Shown: in pieces, positions 9,069-20,418 of the stretch | How the letters are laid out: each line of letters starts with the position of its first letter | Position numbering within the stretch: position 1 is the stretch's first letter | From: Chara braunii | Taxonomy: Eukaryota; Streptophyta; Charophyceae; Charales; Characeae | Direction: 5' to 3' | DNA length: 28,549 bases | Assembly (NCBI GenBank): GCA_003427395.1 | Contig: BFEA01000715.1 | Coordinates: 201,469 to 230,017, forward strand | Notes under the pieces: generated by a model | Told to the model about the DNA's origin: nothing | What the model saw: the letters and a program-made list of their open reading frames with translations, nothing else | The model's database searches: none | Made by a program: the position numbers and the translations under genes

Positions 9069-10591
9069 GCAGTGTGTCGCATGACAAATTGACAATGCAG
9101 CAGCGTGGCCGTAATGCCTGCCCAGGCCAGAATATCCTCTGGTTTGGGCAGGGCACTTTCCTTTATGGAAAGTGCAGCCCTGCATCTGGGTCCTTGGGCC
9201 TGGCGTGCGTGTGCCGAGTAGCTTCAAGTTGGCCCTGAGTGTCTGCGCCCAGGCCCATTCAGACACTTGCCTGGCCCACAGCTTCAAGATGCGCCCAACC
9301 ACCCCACGCGGTCTGTCATGTGTTCCCTCCTGTCTGATGGGCCGAGAGGCCTGCTTCCACGTCGAAGCTTCCAGGAATTTGGAGGCTTCTTTGAAGATGC
9401 TGATTCTCAGGAGCAAGGCCTCGTTAACCACCTGGCCGGTGCCAACTGTCTGGCGCCCAAAAATGCAGGAATGGTGAAGTGGAACAGGGCCCCATGCCGA
9501 ATTTAGGTGTGCCTTCACTTAGGGAAGTTAGGGCGGGCACCTTGCTTGCTGGGGGGGCCTTGGTCATGAGGAGGCTGTGACCCAGCGGCCTTTTGTGCGG
9601 CTTAGTCCTCGTAATTATTTTGTAATTTTGATTTTTATTTCAAATTTTGGTAAAGATTTTGGATGTGACCCTGAGGTGAAAGTTCTATAGTTTGTTTTGC
9701 TGCATGACATTGTTTTCTTTTTCCAGATTTTTTGGATGTTTTTGGTCCTCGCACGGCGGGGTCGCCAGGTCAAACAAGGTCTACCGGGCGGCCCGGTCAA
9801 ACAAGATCTATCGGGCGGTGCGGCGGGTAGCCCAGTTAGATTTACTTAACATGTTTGTAACAACTCAGCTCAAATATGCATCCGCCGTGGGCTGTGGGTC
9901 GTCGCTTTTGGTCAAAGGCCCGAAACAGGGGTCAGGATTCAAAAGTCATGCCCTAAGTCGTGGTAATGCCTGGACGAAAGCCTGATGTCAAAGGGTACCG
10001 AGGGCAAGGTCGAAACTGGCCTTCAGAGGCCCTGCATGAAGGAGTTGACGCTGGGAAAATCAATGGTCGACCCCTGCTTGGGAATCCAGGCCCAGAAGTC
10101 AAAGTCAACCCGCTGGCCAGCCTCGGCCGTACATCGGATGCACTTCATTGGTTGTTTGCAGGTATCCAGAAGAATCCGCTCCAAGCGGGACACGTGGGAA
10201 TCTGCAAATGTACGACTTCCAGGCCATTGGCTGCCGACAGATCTGAGCTGTCGTACCCAGGAAACCAGAGGCTGGTCAACGTGAGTCAACACTATAAGTT
10301 GATCCAGCCCCTGCTTGACGCTGGGTTGATGCTAGTGCGACGTCGTGAGACTGCCGGAGCTTCATGCTGGTGCCATTCTGTGTATGGGCGCCAGCCGTGT
10401 GGGTGATTATGCTGGTGTGCCCATAGCCATATTGATTGCAACATTGACGGGAGGGCGAGGAGGAGAGGGGGATCTGGACTGTGAGATTGGTTGAGTGATG
10501 AGGAGAAACGTACCTGGGCGTACCTGTGTCGGTGCGTGTGCTAGATGCTCATCTCCAAGAGGCGGTCTGCACCAACCTCCATGCCCGTAGC
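9069..10591. other. Unassigned, moderately GC-rich region with open frames
   Basis: Several medium ORFs occur here: minus-strand 8925-9518 and 10023-10292, and plus-strand 9960-10406. None carries a motif I recognise. A 27-bp period imperfect duplication (GGTCAAACAAGRTCTAYCGG) sits at 9768-9820. The ORFs could be old transposon or gene fragments; no function is proposed. Confidence 0.35.
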
Positions 10592-11289
10592 TGACGTGGC
10601 AGGCGGATGGGCGCCTTGCTGTGACCTGTTCGTTATATGTGTCAGAGATTGTCAGGGAAGAACTGTACGGCTGACGTGGCGAGAGTGTGGGAGAGCTCGA
10701 GGAGGAAGTGGGAAAAGAAAGGGTTTCTACTTCATCCATTTGTGTGGAAACTCGCCTCCTCCTCCTCCTCCCTGTCTTTCCTCCAACCTTCCTCATTCTC
10801 TTCTTGATGATTGGGACATTGGAAGACTATACGTGTGACGAGCATGGTTCCACAAACGATAATCGGAGACATTGATATCACGCAGCGACAGATGCATCTC
10901 GGCTTTTGTGAGCTTCTCATCTGACTGGGTTCATTACAATTTGGTATGCAGGGGTTCTTCCTTCCTTGCTATCTGCTGAGTGTGACGTTTTGCGCGCTGG
11001 TCGTGTTATTCGCGCAATCGCGATTCCGATAATGATGATGATGATGATGATGTGGACATTATGAGTGGGCCGTGAAGGAGAAGAGCGGCATCGTCCACTC
11101 GTCGCTGCTTGATAACTTACCTGTTCGCTGGTGAATACTGACGTGACATGGACAGCGCTGGCGCTGGAAGAGGCTTGCTGACGTGGCAGGCTTCACAGCG
11201 CTATCGGATTTCTCGCTTCCAGAAGTGTGCCTTGCGGACGTGGCGTGTTGCCTACTGAAGCGGCACTGCACAGAGGTGCTGACGTGGCA
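10592..11289 (+). promoter_or_regulatory. Cluster of TGACGTGGC (bZIP/ABRE-like) motifs
   Basis: TGACGTGGC occurs exactly at 10592, 10672, 11179 and 11280, all in the same orientation, with near-matches at 11139 (TGACGTGAC) and 11236 (GGACGTGGC). TGACGTGG is a known plant bZIP (G/C-hybrid box, TGA/ABRE-type) target. The sites may be regulatory for something downstream, or the remains of a diverged repeat unit. Binding is inference. Confidence 0.3.
11032..11053. repeat. (ATG)n trinucleotide repeat
   Basis: About seven ATG/GAT units in a row. Confidence 0.9.
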
Positions 11290-11297
11290 CCTTTCCA

Positions 11298-11418
11298 AAT
11301 GGAAGCATATAAGAGACAGTGCACAGAGGTGCTGACAGGCTACGTAGGTCACCATTAAGCGATTGCAAGATGCGTTGGAGGCAAGAATTAAGAAAATGGA
11401 AGCATGTAAGAGACAGTG
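11298..11418 (+). repeat. 24-bp direct repeat
   Basis: AAATGGAAGCATRTAAGAGA followed by CAGTG is present at 11298-11321 and 11394-11418, and TGCACAGAGGTGCTGAC at about 11268 and 11321. The second 24-mer lies in an open frame rich in Lys, Arg and Glu (11354-11454) ending in TAA. I cannot name a product. Confidence 0.5.
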
Positions 11419-11503
11419 GAAAAAGAAAGAGCAGCGGACAAGGAAGGAAGAATAAATAAAATAGAGAATTAACATTGGTTCATAAATTGACTTGGCGTTC
11501 GTA

Positions 11504-11980
11504 ATGCAGAATATGATGGCTTATCTTGCACGTCTGGAAACCAATATTGACCACATCACCGCAGAGTTCCTGACGGTGACCAGATTGGTGAAAGGAAAGA
11601 ACAAGTTTGTACAAGAAGAGGGAGAAGAAGAAAGGAAAGAACCCCAAGAGAAACTGATGAACAACACCGTGACATCCTGTGACCCCAAAGAAATGAAATC
11701 TTCCAAAAAGGAACCCTCAAAGAAAGGAAGGGAGAAGCCGAAAAGGAAGAAAAAGGTAAAGATGAAACTGTCGTTCACCTACAATGGAAAGAAGGGAGAG
11801 AATTTATTGTTGAGGATTGCCGAGAGACGGACCGAAGTGGTCCGTTCCAAAAAAAAAAAAAAAAAAAAGTTGTCCGTTCCACGGTACTTCCACCAGACTT
11901 ACTGTTTGACAAGTCCTATAGTTGATGTCAACCAAATAGCCTTCCCCACTTCCTGTCTTGGAGAAGTAGCTAAAGAGTGA
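11504..11980 (+). CDS. Hypothetical Lys/Glu-rich protein (doubtful)
   Basis: An open frame from ATG 11504 to 11980 (158 codons). The first about 35 residues (MQNMMAYLARLETNIDHITA and onward) look like a helical segment. The middle (about 40-90) is a run of Glu then Lys, and residues 115-122 are poly-Lys encoded by an A homopolymer at 11850-11868. The C-terminal part after the homopolymer is probably not real coding sequence. No family recognised. It could be a fragment of a mobile-element gag-like protein or a host exon. Confidence 0.2.
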   Translation: MQNMMAYLARLETNIDHITAEFLTVTRLVKGKNKFVQEEGEEERKEPQEKLMNNTVTSCDPKEMKSSKKEPSKKGREKPKRKKKVKMKLSFTYNGKKGENLLLRIAERRTEVVRSKKKKKKKLSVPRYFHQTYCLTSPIVDVNQIAFPTSCLGEVAKE

Positions 11981-12367
11981 GACTTATCCTGGGTAAAAAA
12001 GGGCCGAAAATTTTGAAAGAAAAAAAAGGGTAGGGGGTGATTACGCAAAGTACGGGCTGCCCAAGGTATGAACCTCCTCGGATTTTGGCCGATAGCTGTA
12101 TTTTGGCCATTCAATGTCTTCATGAGTTGTTCATTGCCCCCCAATGTGGCGAGCAATTGTGGATGGGGCGTGAGAGTGGGTTGGGGGGTTGAGGGGTTGC
12201 AAGCAGACACATGCATATGCCAGATCCTCGTTCACTGCTTTATTGACTTGTAGAAATATTGCTTCACTGTTTTGGTTTGTTCATTGATTGATTGATTGGT
12301 CTGATTCATTGCTCACATGATTGATTCATTAATCCGCATTGTTGGAACTCACCACACACTTCTCAAA

Positions 12368-12372
<5 letters not shown>
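11981..12372. other. Unassigned AT/G-rich region
   Basis: No gene recognised. Includes a short (GATT)n-like run at about 12281-12298. Confidence 0.5.
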
Positions 12373-12438
<66 letters not shown>

Positions 12439-12462
12439 GTGACACACACACACACACACACA
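12373..12462. repeat. (CA)n microsatellite
   Basis: CA dinucleotides with one CCGTGA interruption near 12437-12442. Confidence 0.95.
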
Positions 12463-12682
12463 AAGGCTGAGTCAGGTACGCACTCACACTGAAAGCCTAA
12501 GGTCCACACGAGCACTGAAACGTAACTGAGGTAGATATGCAACACACATGGACTGCCATGCGTGCAGCAGGGGCAGCCGCCTCGTCAGCCCTCCGCAGGT
12601 CCTCCATCTCCAACTCCTCACAGACGTCCATGTGCCTCTCTGCCATCCCCGTCTCACATTAACTTGTACAGGATCTCTTATG
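12463..12682. other. Flank of the LTR retrotransposon, possible minus-strand coding fragment
   Basis: On the minus strand 12560-12660 reads as a charged helical stretch (for example MAERHMDVCEELEMEDLRRA). It is too short to identify and could be a host exon beside the insertion. Confidence 0.15.
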
Positions 12683-13728
12683 TGCAATGACTTGCTGATT
12701 TCGACTGCCGAGATTGACTGCGAGGCTGTACACTTAACCGGTAGGGTTAGATTCGCAACCTGTAGGGAAATTCGTGAGGGACAGATCTGCAAATCTGGGA
12801 AAACACAGGCCCAGTACTAACCTGAATTCCTACAGCTACCCTAACTGCCTATAGCAGGCCCGGGCTACCCCTAGGACAGACAGGCCCTAAGCGGCCTATG
12901 CTGCTAGACGGTCCTATAGCCTATAGCCGGGTCCGGTAGAGGCCGAGAGGGTGAAACAGCAACGGTACCGGTCGGTCAGTCAGTCCGGTTGAGGTCTAGA
13001 GAGTCTATAGATAGGTTAGGCCGATCGGTTCAGGACTTTTGGCAGTTTATTTCTCGCGAAGCAGCGTTGGAGAAGCCAAGGAAGTTGGTGGCGGTGACGG
13101 TCTGCAGGCGGCATCCTGATACGCACCGTGACAGCAGCCATAGCCGGCCCTCTTTGAGTCTGCCATAGCTGGGGCATCCTCAGCGCACCTACCCCTGGGG
13201 GTATCTGCGTATGACCGGGCTGTATCGAGGCTCTACAGTGTGTGTTCGTGGGTGGTGGCAGCCATAGCTGCCTGTTCCTTCGTCAGAGTTGTCCATCGAC
13301 ACTGAAGACTTCATCGCAGGACCTGTTCTTCATCGGGGTGGTTGGCACTGGCCTCTGGGAGGTCAATCTGATGTGGCGCTACTAACTGGGTGTAGGATAG
13401 AGAGTGGGGTGTGAGTTCTGAGAGTGGCGAGATACTGGAACAAACTCTATTACGATAATTGTTTGAGTGGTTCATCATCAGTGTGAATTCCAATTGTGAT
13501 CTCCGCAGGTTCTAATTGTGGTTGGTTGTTGGGAGTTGTGTCAGAGAGTGAGAAACACTGTGTGTCTTCTCCCCATCTGTGCATGATTGTCTTCCGCTGC
13601 TCATTTTCACCTGTGTACAGTTTGGACTCTGTCTCCTCTCTCCCCTTCTCTTATGCATGTATGGGCATGCGTGAGATTGTCTGTGCGTGAGTGGCGATAA
13701 AATTCGTCAGACAACCAAGTTCATAACA
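12683..13728 (+). repeat. 5' LTR
   Basis: 1,046 bp, TGCAATGAC...ATAACA. Aligned by eye to the 3' LTR it shows about 35-38 differences plus a 33-bp net deletion (near 12755) in its first about 670 bp. Most are transitions. Only three differences occur in the last 376 bp. It ends 2 bp before the PBS. Confidence 0.95.
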
Positions 13729-13730
13729 GT

Positions 13731-13742
13731 TGGTATCAGAGC
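13731..13742 (+). promoter_or_regulatory. Primer-binding site (initiator tRNA-Met)
   Basis: TGGTATCAGAGC, complementary to the 3' end of plant initiator tRNA-Met, 2 bp after the 5' LTR. It would prime minus-strand DNA synthesis. Confidence 0.93.
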
Positions 13743-15354
13743 GGGATTGGATGTGGAACACTGAGGGTTGAGCGCATTGAGGCATCTTCTTCATCTGGCA
13801 ACATACTGGCGAGAGTTTCATGGCGATTCATCTTCCTCAGTACTGAGTCGGCAGGGAAGAAGACTTTCAGCGGTGGATTCAAGTGTTCAGTGGTTGCACG
13901 GAGCAAGCGCACTGAGCCTCTCAGGGCGCTTGTCAGGAAGTGGCGAGTACAGGGCTAATTCGCCATAGCCAACCCTGAGGGTAATACTGCGAATTACCCC
14001 AGAGTAGTGAATTACCCCTGAGGACATCAGGGAACCCTGAGCGGCATCATCCCTGGGTTTCCTTGAGGGAGATTGACATACTGTATCAATCTCCAGCAGA
14101 AATAACCCCATCTGGGGCTATTTTTAGCACCAGCGGCTACCAGGCATTGTGGCGAGATATTTGGTGTTGGCATACTGGGCGCCACAGGACCAGATACAAG
14201 GTATCTGGAGTGAGGGAGTGCAGCGCTACAGGATCCTGAGGAGGATGAACGAGTTTGAGGAAGTTCTGTGCGTGGGATCATCAGGAGGAATATCTGGGAG
14301 AAATTGGCGAGATAAGGGTATTATCAGTCATAGCCAGATCTTCGTCATCACCTGCAAGATTCTCAGAAAGTGAGTCCGTTCCATGCACCTACCTGTATTG
14401 CGATCCAGATAGGGTTAGTTTAGTGAATTGGAATGGTCTATCTGTCTGTCAGTGACTGAATGTGAAAATCGCAGACTGCAAGACAGCCACAGCCATCTCT
14501 CCCCTACCTCTCTCTGCTCATTTCTCTCCCTCTGGTGACTCTTTCTGGTCCAAACAGTGAAATCTGTACTAGAAAGGTAGTGATACTGTGAATTGTTGTT
14601 TTGGGATGCTCTTTCTGTGACTCTCTCTGTGATTGCTATACTACATTGCGATTGATATGGGATGCTCAAACAGTGAATTCTGTACTAGAAGATAGTGATA
14701 CTGTGAATTGTTGTTTTGCGTTGTTGTTTTGCGTTGAGTCCATTTTTAGCCTGTGCTACCTAGGGTCAGTCATAACTCCAGTTCTGTCCGTCAGAATTCA
14801 GTTCTATCAGTCCCCAGTGAATCGCAATCCAAAAATAGACTATACTACAAAATCGCAGAGTTGGATTTGCAGTATTCCACTGGATTCAGTGAATACTGTA
14901 CTTCGCCATACCCTAGGGTATGGCCGCCAAAGTCATCAGGGTCTAAAATTGAGTTTGAGCCAGGTTACAGGGTAACTGTCTGCATCGCTTGTGGTGATTG
15001 ACCTCTTTTGTCTGTACTAACCATTTTCGATCATTCCCACTGATGACACTTGTTTTCTAGTGGGCACTAGAATTCTAGTGGGCCTCTGGAAAAGTAGTGG
15101 AGTGTGTTTACTAACTCCAATGTGGTCCAGGGTCAGTAAAAGGAAATCGTGTGATTGATTTTACTGGACTTACAGTCTGTATGACACCTGACCCCAGAGA
15201 CACCCTTCTAACCCAACCCGTTGATTGCCTATTCACCCACCTACTCCACTGTCTGAGTGTTGCAGCAATTCCAGCGTGTCTGCAGGAATCAGTTTATTGT
15301 TGCAGCTCAGGTTGCTGTTTATTTTATTTTTGGTCTTTGTTTTGAACGGGGAAA
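13743..15354 (+). other. Long untranslated leader of the retrotransposon
   Basis: 1.6 kb between PBS and gag, without a recognisable protein. It contains an imperfect tandem duplication (14551-14607 and 14667-14722, period 116, sharing CAGTGAAWTCTGTACTAGA and GATACTGTGAATTGTTGTTT). The packaging signal would be expected here but cannot be pinpointed. Confidence 0.7.
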
Positions 15355-16958
15355 ATGACTGAGCAGGGGACAGAGCACCAGCCACAGGTGGAGGTGGTGA
15401 TGAAGGTAGAAGGCGAACAACCTTCAGCCTCCACTCCCCCTTCTCCACCTCTGACTGCTACTCAGCGGTTGAAGAAGGAGTTAAAAGAACAACTGCGGTA
15501 GTGGAACAGCAGGAGGCTGCTGAGCTCGAGGCTGCAACAGATCATTCCACAAGAGAATATCTGTTGCAGCAACTGGAAAGGTCGCTTGCTGATGATCGTT
15601 GCTCCCAGATCACCAAGCATATGGCATAGATGATCTTGCTGGAGCACAAGATCACCAACTCCCAGTTCACAAACTGGGATGAGCGTTTTGTGCGGCTGGA
15701 GCGTCGGGTTGATGAGCTGTCAGCTCAGCAGACCAAGATCCTGAAGTCTATTCAGGGCTTGACTGCTCAGCTGGCAGCGGCCAAGCTGACCACTCCTCAG
15801 CCCCCTCTGCTGCAGCCCAAATCTTCTCCTCATTCTTCACCCCCTTCCTCTCCTCATCCATCTCATGCCGGCTCTGTACATTCTTCCTGGTCATCCACCC
15901 CTTCCCAAAAGGCCTCAGCAAAGGCCACCTATGCTGCTGTTACTGCAGGAGACCAGAGAGGTCCCAAGATCCCTGCTCCCAACAAGTTTAGGGGTGATGA
16001 CCCCAAGACCGATGTTGGGGACTGCGCTGCTGGGACCCGAGCCTACTTGAGGGGCTTCGTCTGTGCAGATCAGACCAAGGTGGCGACTGTTCTGGGACTG
16101 TTGGAGGGACCCGCACTGAAGTGGGTCACCTCAACTTCCAGCAGTCTGCAGCAGTCCATGGAGGATTGGGCTTTTGGGCTGGGGGTGGACAGACTTCTGC
16201 AGGCCCTGGAGGACCGTTTTGTAGACAAGGAGTGGGCCCGCAAGGCCGCTGACAGGATTGCTCGTCTGGGACAACAGCGGTATAGCGGGAGCTTGCAGGC
16301 CTTGTTTGCTGAGTTTGAGCAACTCACCTCGACCCCTGGGTTGGTCATGAGCCCTGATGATTTGCTGACCAACTTCTGCAGAGCAGCACCTGAGAAGTTT
16401 GTTGTTGCTCTTTACAGCGCTGGGCACAAGGACTGGAGGTCCTTTGGCCGTGCAGCCCTGGAAATGGAGGGTAAACTCCATGTTCAGGCCCCATCCTCTG
16501 ACAGGAGGAAAGGTGCCTTGCCTCGAGGTAATAGAAAGGGAAAGGTAGCCTTCACGCATGCAGGGTCTGCCTCAGGATCAGATTCAGATTCCCAGGCTGA
16601 TACACCTTCAGCTGGGACTGGATCTGCTGTTGAGACAGATGTTGCAGCAGCCGTGACTCAGGCTATTTTGGGAGCCCTGCAGCTGCAGAAAAAGTTNTCT
16701 CCCACCACAGCCTCAGCCAGTGCCAAGGGGAAGGAAAAGGGATGTCGGCCTTCCTCTTCCCAGCGCTCTTACCTGCCCAAAGACGTTCACATGCCAGCTG
16801 AACCTCTCAATCCCTCCACACTCCCCTGGCATGACCTCAAGATCCAGGAAGGAGTCTGGAGAAGAAGAAAGGAGAGAGGGGTTTGCCTGAGGTGTGAGGG
16901 ACAACACTTTTTAAAGGAGTGCCCTTACATGTCAGGCCCAGGGCAGTCAAAAAACTGA
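15355..16958 (+). pseudogene. gag: gag of the Ty3/gypsy element (frameshift and nonsense mutations)
   Basis: The structural capsid/nucleocapsid protein. ATG 15355 (context GGGGAAAATGA) opens a Glu/Gln/Pro-rich N-terminus. The frame hits TAG at 15499, and coding continues in another frame from about 15501 to a second TAG at 15627. A clean frame then runs 15630-16955. It has a coiled-coil-like heptad stretch (FVRLERRVDELSAQQTKIL), a Ser/Pro-rich linker, a retrotransposon-gag domain (from KFRGDDPKTDVGD through WKWVTS-like and FAEFEQL segments), a basic stretch and a C-terminal zinc knuckle CLRCEGQHFLKEC. Its spacing is CX2CX3HX4C, one residue shorter than the usual CX4H. One codon contains the undetermined base n at 16697. 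The frame ends TGA 16956-16958, directly after a slippery heptamer. Unlikely to make functional Gag. Confidence 0.85.
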
Positions 16959-16989
16959 AACAGACCCTGGGGACTGCAGTTCCCCCCAG
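16949..16989 (+). promoter_or_regulatory. Putative -1 ribosomal frameshift signal at the gag/pol junction
   Basis: The heptamer A AAA AAC (16949-16955) lies in the gag frame exactly before the TGA stop. A -1 slip there enters the protease-pol frame, which is open from this point. Eleven bases downstream, CTGGGGA (16967-16973) can pair with TTCCCCCCAG (16980-16989), allowing one or two bulged C, as a stimulatory hairpin. The heptamer and frames are observed; frameshifting activity is inferred from the known retroviral/retrotransposon mechanism. Confidence 0.65.
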
Positions 16990-17680
16990 TGTTGCACCTT
17001 CATCTACTCAGGTGGGTGAATCTGCAACTGTTTCAATTGAGACTACAGGTGACAGTGTGAGTTTGGGGACTGCGCGGGCAGCATCCTTTTGTTATGAGGA
17101 TCCTGACCCGGATCAGGACCCGGGGCAGGATGAGCTCCAGTCCCTTGCTGCCTTCTTCTTTCATCTGAAAGAACAAAAGAAATGCAAGACTGATCTCATC
17201 ATGCTTCGGCCACTGATCAACAGCACCAGGATCACTGGGCTGTTGGACTGTAGGGCCACCACGAACTTCATATCTCCCAGTGCAGTTAAAAAGCTGCATC
17301 TAGGTATGAAAGTTCAGCAGCTGCAGCAACCGCTGCTGGTGGGGATTGGTGACTCTACAGTACTCAGCATCATGGAGAAGGTCAAGGGTATCCCTGTGAC
17401 CTTCGATACTGCAGAAAAAGCCAGACACAGTCTGAACTCTTATATCTTCCCTGAGCTCCCCTTTGATTTGGTATTCTCCATGCAGTGGTTGAGGGCAGTC
17501 AACCCTAGGATCGATTGGCAGATCCCTAGAGTTGAACTACCGGACAGCCAGGGTGTGTATCAACCATGCATGATCGCGGTTGATCATCACCCCAAGACCT
17601 CCTTCTACTGCTTGAGAGTGAGGGAGTTCCATGCTCTCTCTCGCCAGTACCATCACGAACCGACAAACCAAGTTTATTGA
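16955..17680 (+). pseudogene. pol: Aspartic protease region of pol (degenerate active site)
   Basis: First part of the pol polyprotein in the -1 frame relative to gag. An acidic linker (EDPDPDQDPGQDE) precedes a retropepsin-like fold: GLLDCRATTNFIS corresponds to the canonical D-S/T-G-A motif followed by TNFIS. The catalytic Asp (codon 17246-17248) remains, but the next two residues are Cys-Arg instead of Ser/Thr-Gly. LVGIGDS, PFDLVFSMQWL and NPRIDWQ further on are typical of Ty3/gypsy protease C-termini. The frame stops at TGA 17678-17680; RT continues in another frame that overlaps from 17631, so a frameshift separates them. It would process Gag-Pol; inactive here. Confidence 0.8.
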
Positions 17681-19007
17681 TTTGGTTAAGCAAACAGATG
17701 CTCCCCCTGTTTCCTGTCCTTCTGAGATACAGCAGGTGGTAGATCAGTATGTTGATCTGATGCGAGAGCCCTTTGGTTTACCCAACCGACCAACCAAGCA
17801 TCACATCGAGTTGCTGCCTGGAGCGGTCCCTCCCAAGGGCCGCATCTACAGGATGTCCCCTGCTGAGCTTGAGGAGCTCAGAAGGCAGCCTGAGACCCTG
17901 ACCAGCAAGGGTTGGATCAGACCGAGCACATCTGAATTTGGTGCACCTGTTCTCTTTGTACCCAAAGGGAACGGCGAGTTCAGAATGTGCATTGACTACA
18001 GGGGTCTCAACAAGATCACTAGGAAGAGCACTGAGCCACTTCCTAGAATCGATGAACTCCTGGACATGGTGCAGGGCTGCACAGTGTTCAACAAAGTTGA
18101 CCTCAAATCTGGCTACCACCAAATTGAGATGGCAGAGGAGGATGTCTACAAGACAACCTTCAAGACCAGGTATTGGACTTACGAGTTTCTGGTCATGCCA
18201 TTTGGACTTTGCAACGCCCCAGGCACCTTCCAGACAGAGATGCACCGCATCTTCAGACCTTACCTGGACAAGTTCATGGTTGTCTACCTGGATGACATAC
18301 TGGTATTCAGCAAAACTGTCAGGGAACATGTGGAGCACTTGACTCTTGTCCTTCAGTCGTTACGTGACAGCCAGTACAAGATCAACGGAAAGAAGTCCTC
18401 TTTTGGAGTTCCCTCTGTCATCTATCTGGGTCATGTAATCTTTGGAGATGGTCTTGCTCCTGAAGCAGCTAAGATTGTTGCTATTCAGGAGTGGCCTCAG
18501 CCTAAGACAGTGAGGGATGTCCGGTCCTTCATGGGTTTAGCCTCCTACTACAGAAAGTTTGTCAGGAACTTTTCTGTTGTAGTTGCACCCCTGACGAATC
18601 TAACAAAGAAGGACACTCCCTTTCTTTGGTCCCTCCACTGTCAGCTGGCCTTCACACGACTCAAGAAGGTCTTGACTCGTGCACCTATACTGAAGTAACC
18701 TGACCCCACTCTGCCATTCATCCTGACCGCTTACGCCAGTCAGTATGGCATTGGGGTAGTTCTTCAGCAGGATGATGAGAATGGTCTACGACCTGTAGAA
18801 TTTATGAGTAAGAAGATCAAGACTCAAAAGCTCCAGGACTCCACCTACGAGAAAGAGCTATATGCTCTTGTCTGTGCCCTGAAACACTGGAAGCACTTTC
18901 TCCTGGGCAGACACTTCAAGATCTTTTCAGATCACTCCACCCTGCAGTGGATGAAATCCTAGGGAGAGTTAAATGACAAATTGGCACGGTACATTTAGTT
19001 CATTGAC
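17631..19007 (+). pseudogene. pol: Reverse transcriptase and RNase H region of pol (stops inside)
   Basis: RT is open from 17631 to the TAA at 18696. The fingers/palm motifs are readable: PPKGRIYRMSPAELEELR, GWIRPSTSEFGAPVLFVPK, RMCIDYRGLNKIT, PLPRIDELLD, FNKVDLKSGYHQIEM, FKTRYWTYEFLVMPFGLCNA, the catalytic YLDDILVFS (YLDD at 18285-18296), and YLGHVIFGDGL. RNase H follows in the same frame after TAA 18696: the first catalytic site reads TAYASQYGIG where TDAS/TADAS is expected, so Asp is replaced by Tyr (18732-18734). TYEKELYALVCALKHW and FSDHSTLQW are conserved. TAG stops interrupt at 18961 and 18997. In an active element this enzyme copies RNA into DNA and removes the RNA template. Confidence 0.93.
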
Positions 19008-20418
19008 ATGTTTGACTTTGAACTGAAGAACAAGAAGGGTTGCTACAACAAGGTAGCAGATGCCCTCTCTCGTAGGCCTGACTCTTTTGCACCGATCTCC
19101 TCTACTTACTCCTTTGGGAAGGAGACCCGTCAGACCATTGCTCGTCTACTGCCTCAGGACGAGACTTTCGGACCCATTGTCAGAAATCTGCAAGCAGATC
19201 CTAACTCTGAATCAGGCTATGCTCTGAGTTCAGATCTACTGTACATTTGCAGCAGAGGTGAGGAGCGCTTGTGCATTCCCCAGGACCAGCGGCTCAGGAC
19301 GCTGCTGATGTCAGAGTGTCACGATGCCCGTGGACATTTCGGGCTCCTAAAGTCTTCTGCAGCCCTGTCGCAGCGCTTCTTCTGGAAGGAGATGCGAAGT
19401 GATATGTTACGTTAGGTGGACACCTGTGAGCTTTGCCAAAGGAACAATGTTCAGCGTAAACCTCCTTTGGGACTGCTCAAACCCTTACCCATACCTGATG
19501 GCCTTGCTGAATCTGTGTCGATAGACTTCACAGATTTAGGCAAGACCACCCCTCGTGGCATGCGTCAGGTTATGGTCTGCGTGGATAGGTTCTCCAAATA
19601 CGCAGAGTTCATCCTCTTGCCAGAGGTAGCTAGGGTACCGGGTGTGAGAGAAACCTTTTTCTGAGAGGTGGGTCAAACACCATGCACTGCTCACTTCTAT
19701 TGTTAGTGATCGAGACCCCAGATTCTGCAGCGATGAGTGGCAGTCCTACTATAAGGACTACCTGCACTCACGACTGGACATGACTTCTGGTCACCATCCT
19801 AAAGCCATTGGTTTGGCGGAAGTGATGAACCAAGTCTTATTCCAGCTGCTGCGTCCTGTCATCTCTCCAGATCAACAGGCTGGAATCTTCACTTAGCGAG
19901 GGCACAACTCATGTATAACATGTCTGTCCACTCCTCGACAAGGTTCAGCCCCTACCGGTTACACTGGGGACGTGAACCACGACAGCCTCTCGATGACATC
20001 ATCGATAAGGCTAAGCCTGATCTGACACCAGGCACAACAGAGTTCGCCAGACGTTATCGTCTAGATGCGGAAAGAGCCCGCGCGAACTTGTTCAAAGCCC
20101 AAAAGACTATGGTTGAACAAGCTAATCGCCACAAGCGTCCTTCCCCCATTCGCACTGGTGACCATGTCTGGGTGGCCAGCTCTGAGCTGTCGAGGGAGGA
20201 TGATATATCCCCCAAGCTATTGCCACGTTCCCTGGGTCCATGGCAGGTCCTAGATACAGTGGGCGCTGATCCCTTCGGTTCGTCGTATGTCATCGACGTC
20301 CCGCTGCATCTATGTACCTACCCGGTCTTTCATGCATCTCAGCTGCTGCCTTTTACACCAGTTGATGCATTCCCGGACCGGCCCCCTCAATTCGGTCCAC
20401 CAATCCCTGACAAGGGAT
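19008..20418 (+). pseudogene. pol: Integrase region of pol (zinc-binding and catalytic core, broken)
   Basis: ADALSRRPD marks the tether between RNase H and integrase. The HHCC zinc module is present (CHDARGHFG, then CELCQRNN after an in-frame TAG at 19413). The catalytic core shows all three acidic positions: D in SIDFTDL (about 19525), D in SIVSDRDPRF (about 19713) and E in the altered GLAEVMN segment (about 19818), where GQTER is usual. Frameshifts occur near 19660 (TGA 19662) and near 19880. After the second, the core resumes with MYNMSVHSSTRFSPY and a GPF/Y-like C-terminal module (SPKLLPRSLGPWQVLD). It would insert the cDNA into the host genome; inactive here. Confidence 0.9.

Noticed and set aside
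8925-9518. 197-codon minus-strand ORF
   Set aside because: It spans the inverted-repeat element at 8956-9068, the start region is repetitive, and no motif was recognised; kept only as unassigned sequence.
11301-11319. TATAAGAGACAG resembling another Nextera mosaic end
   Set aside because: Only the last 12 bases match, and the surrounding 24-mer is repeated at 11394 with a substitution inside the motif, so it is native repeat sequence.
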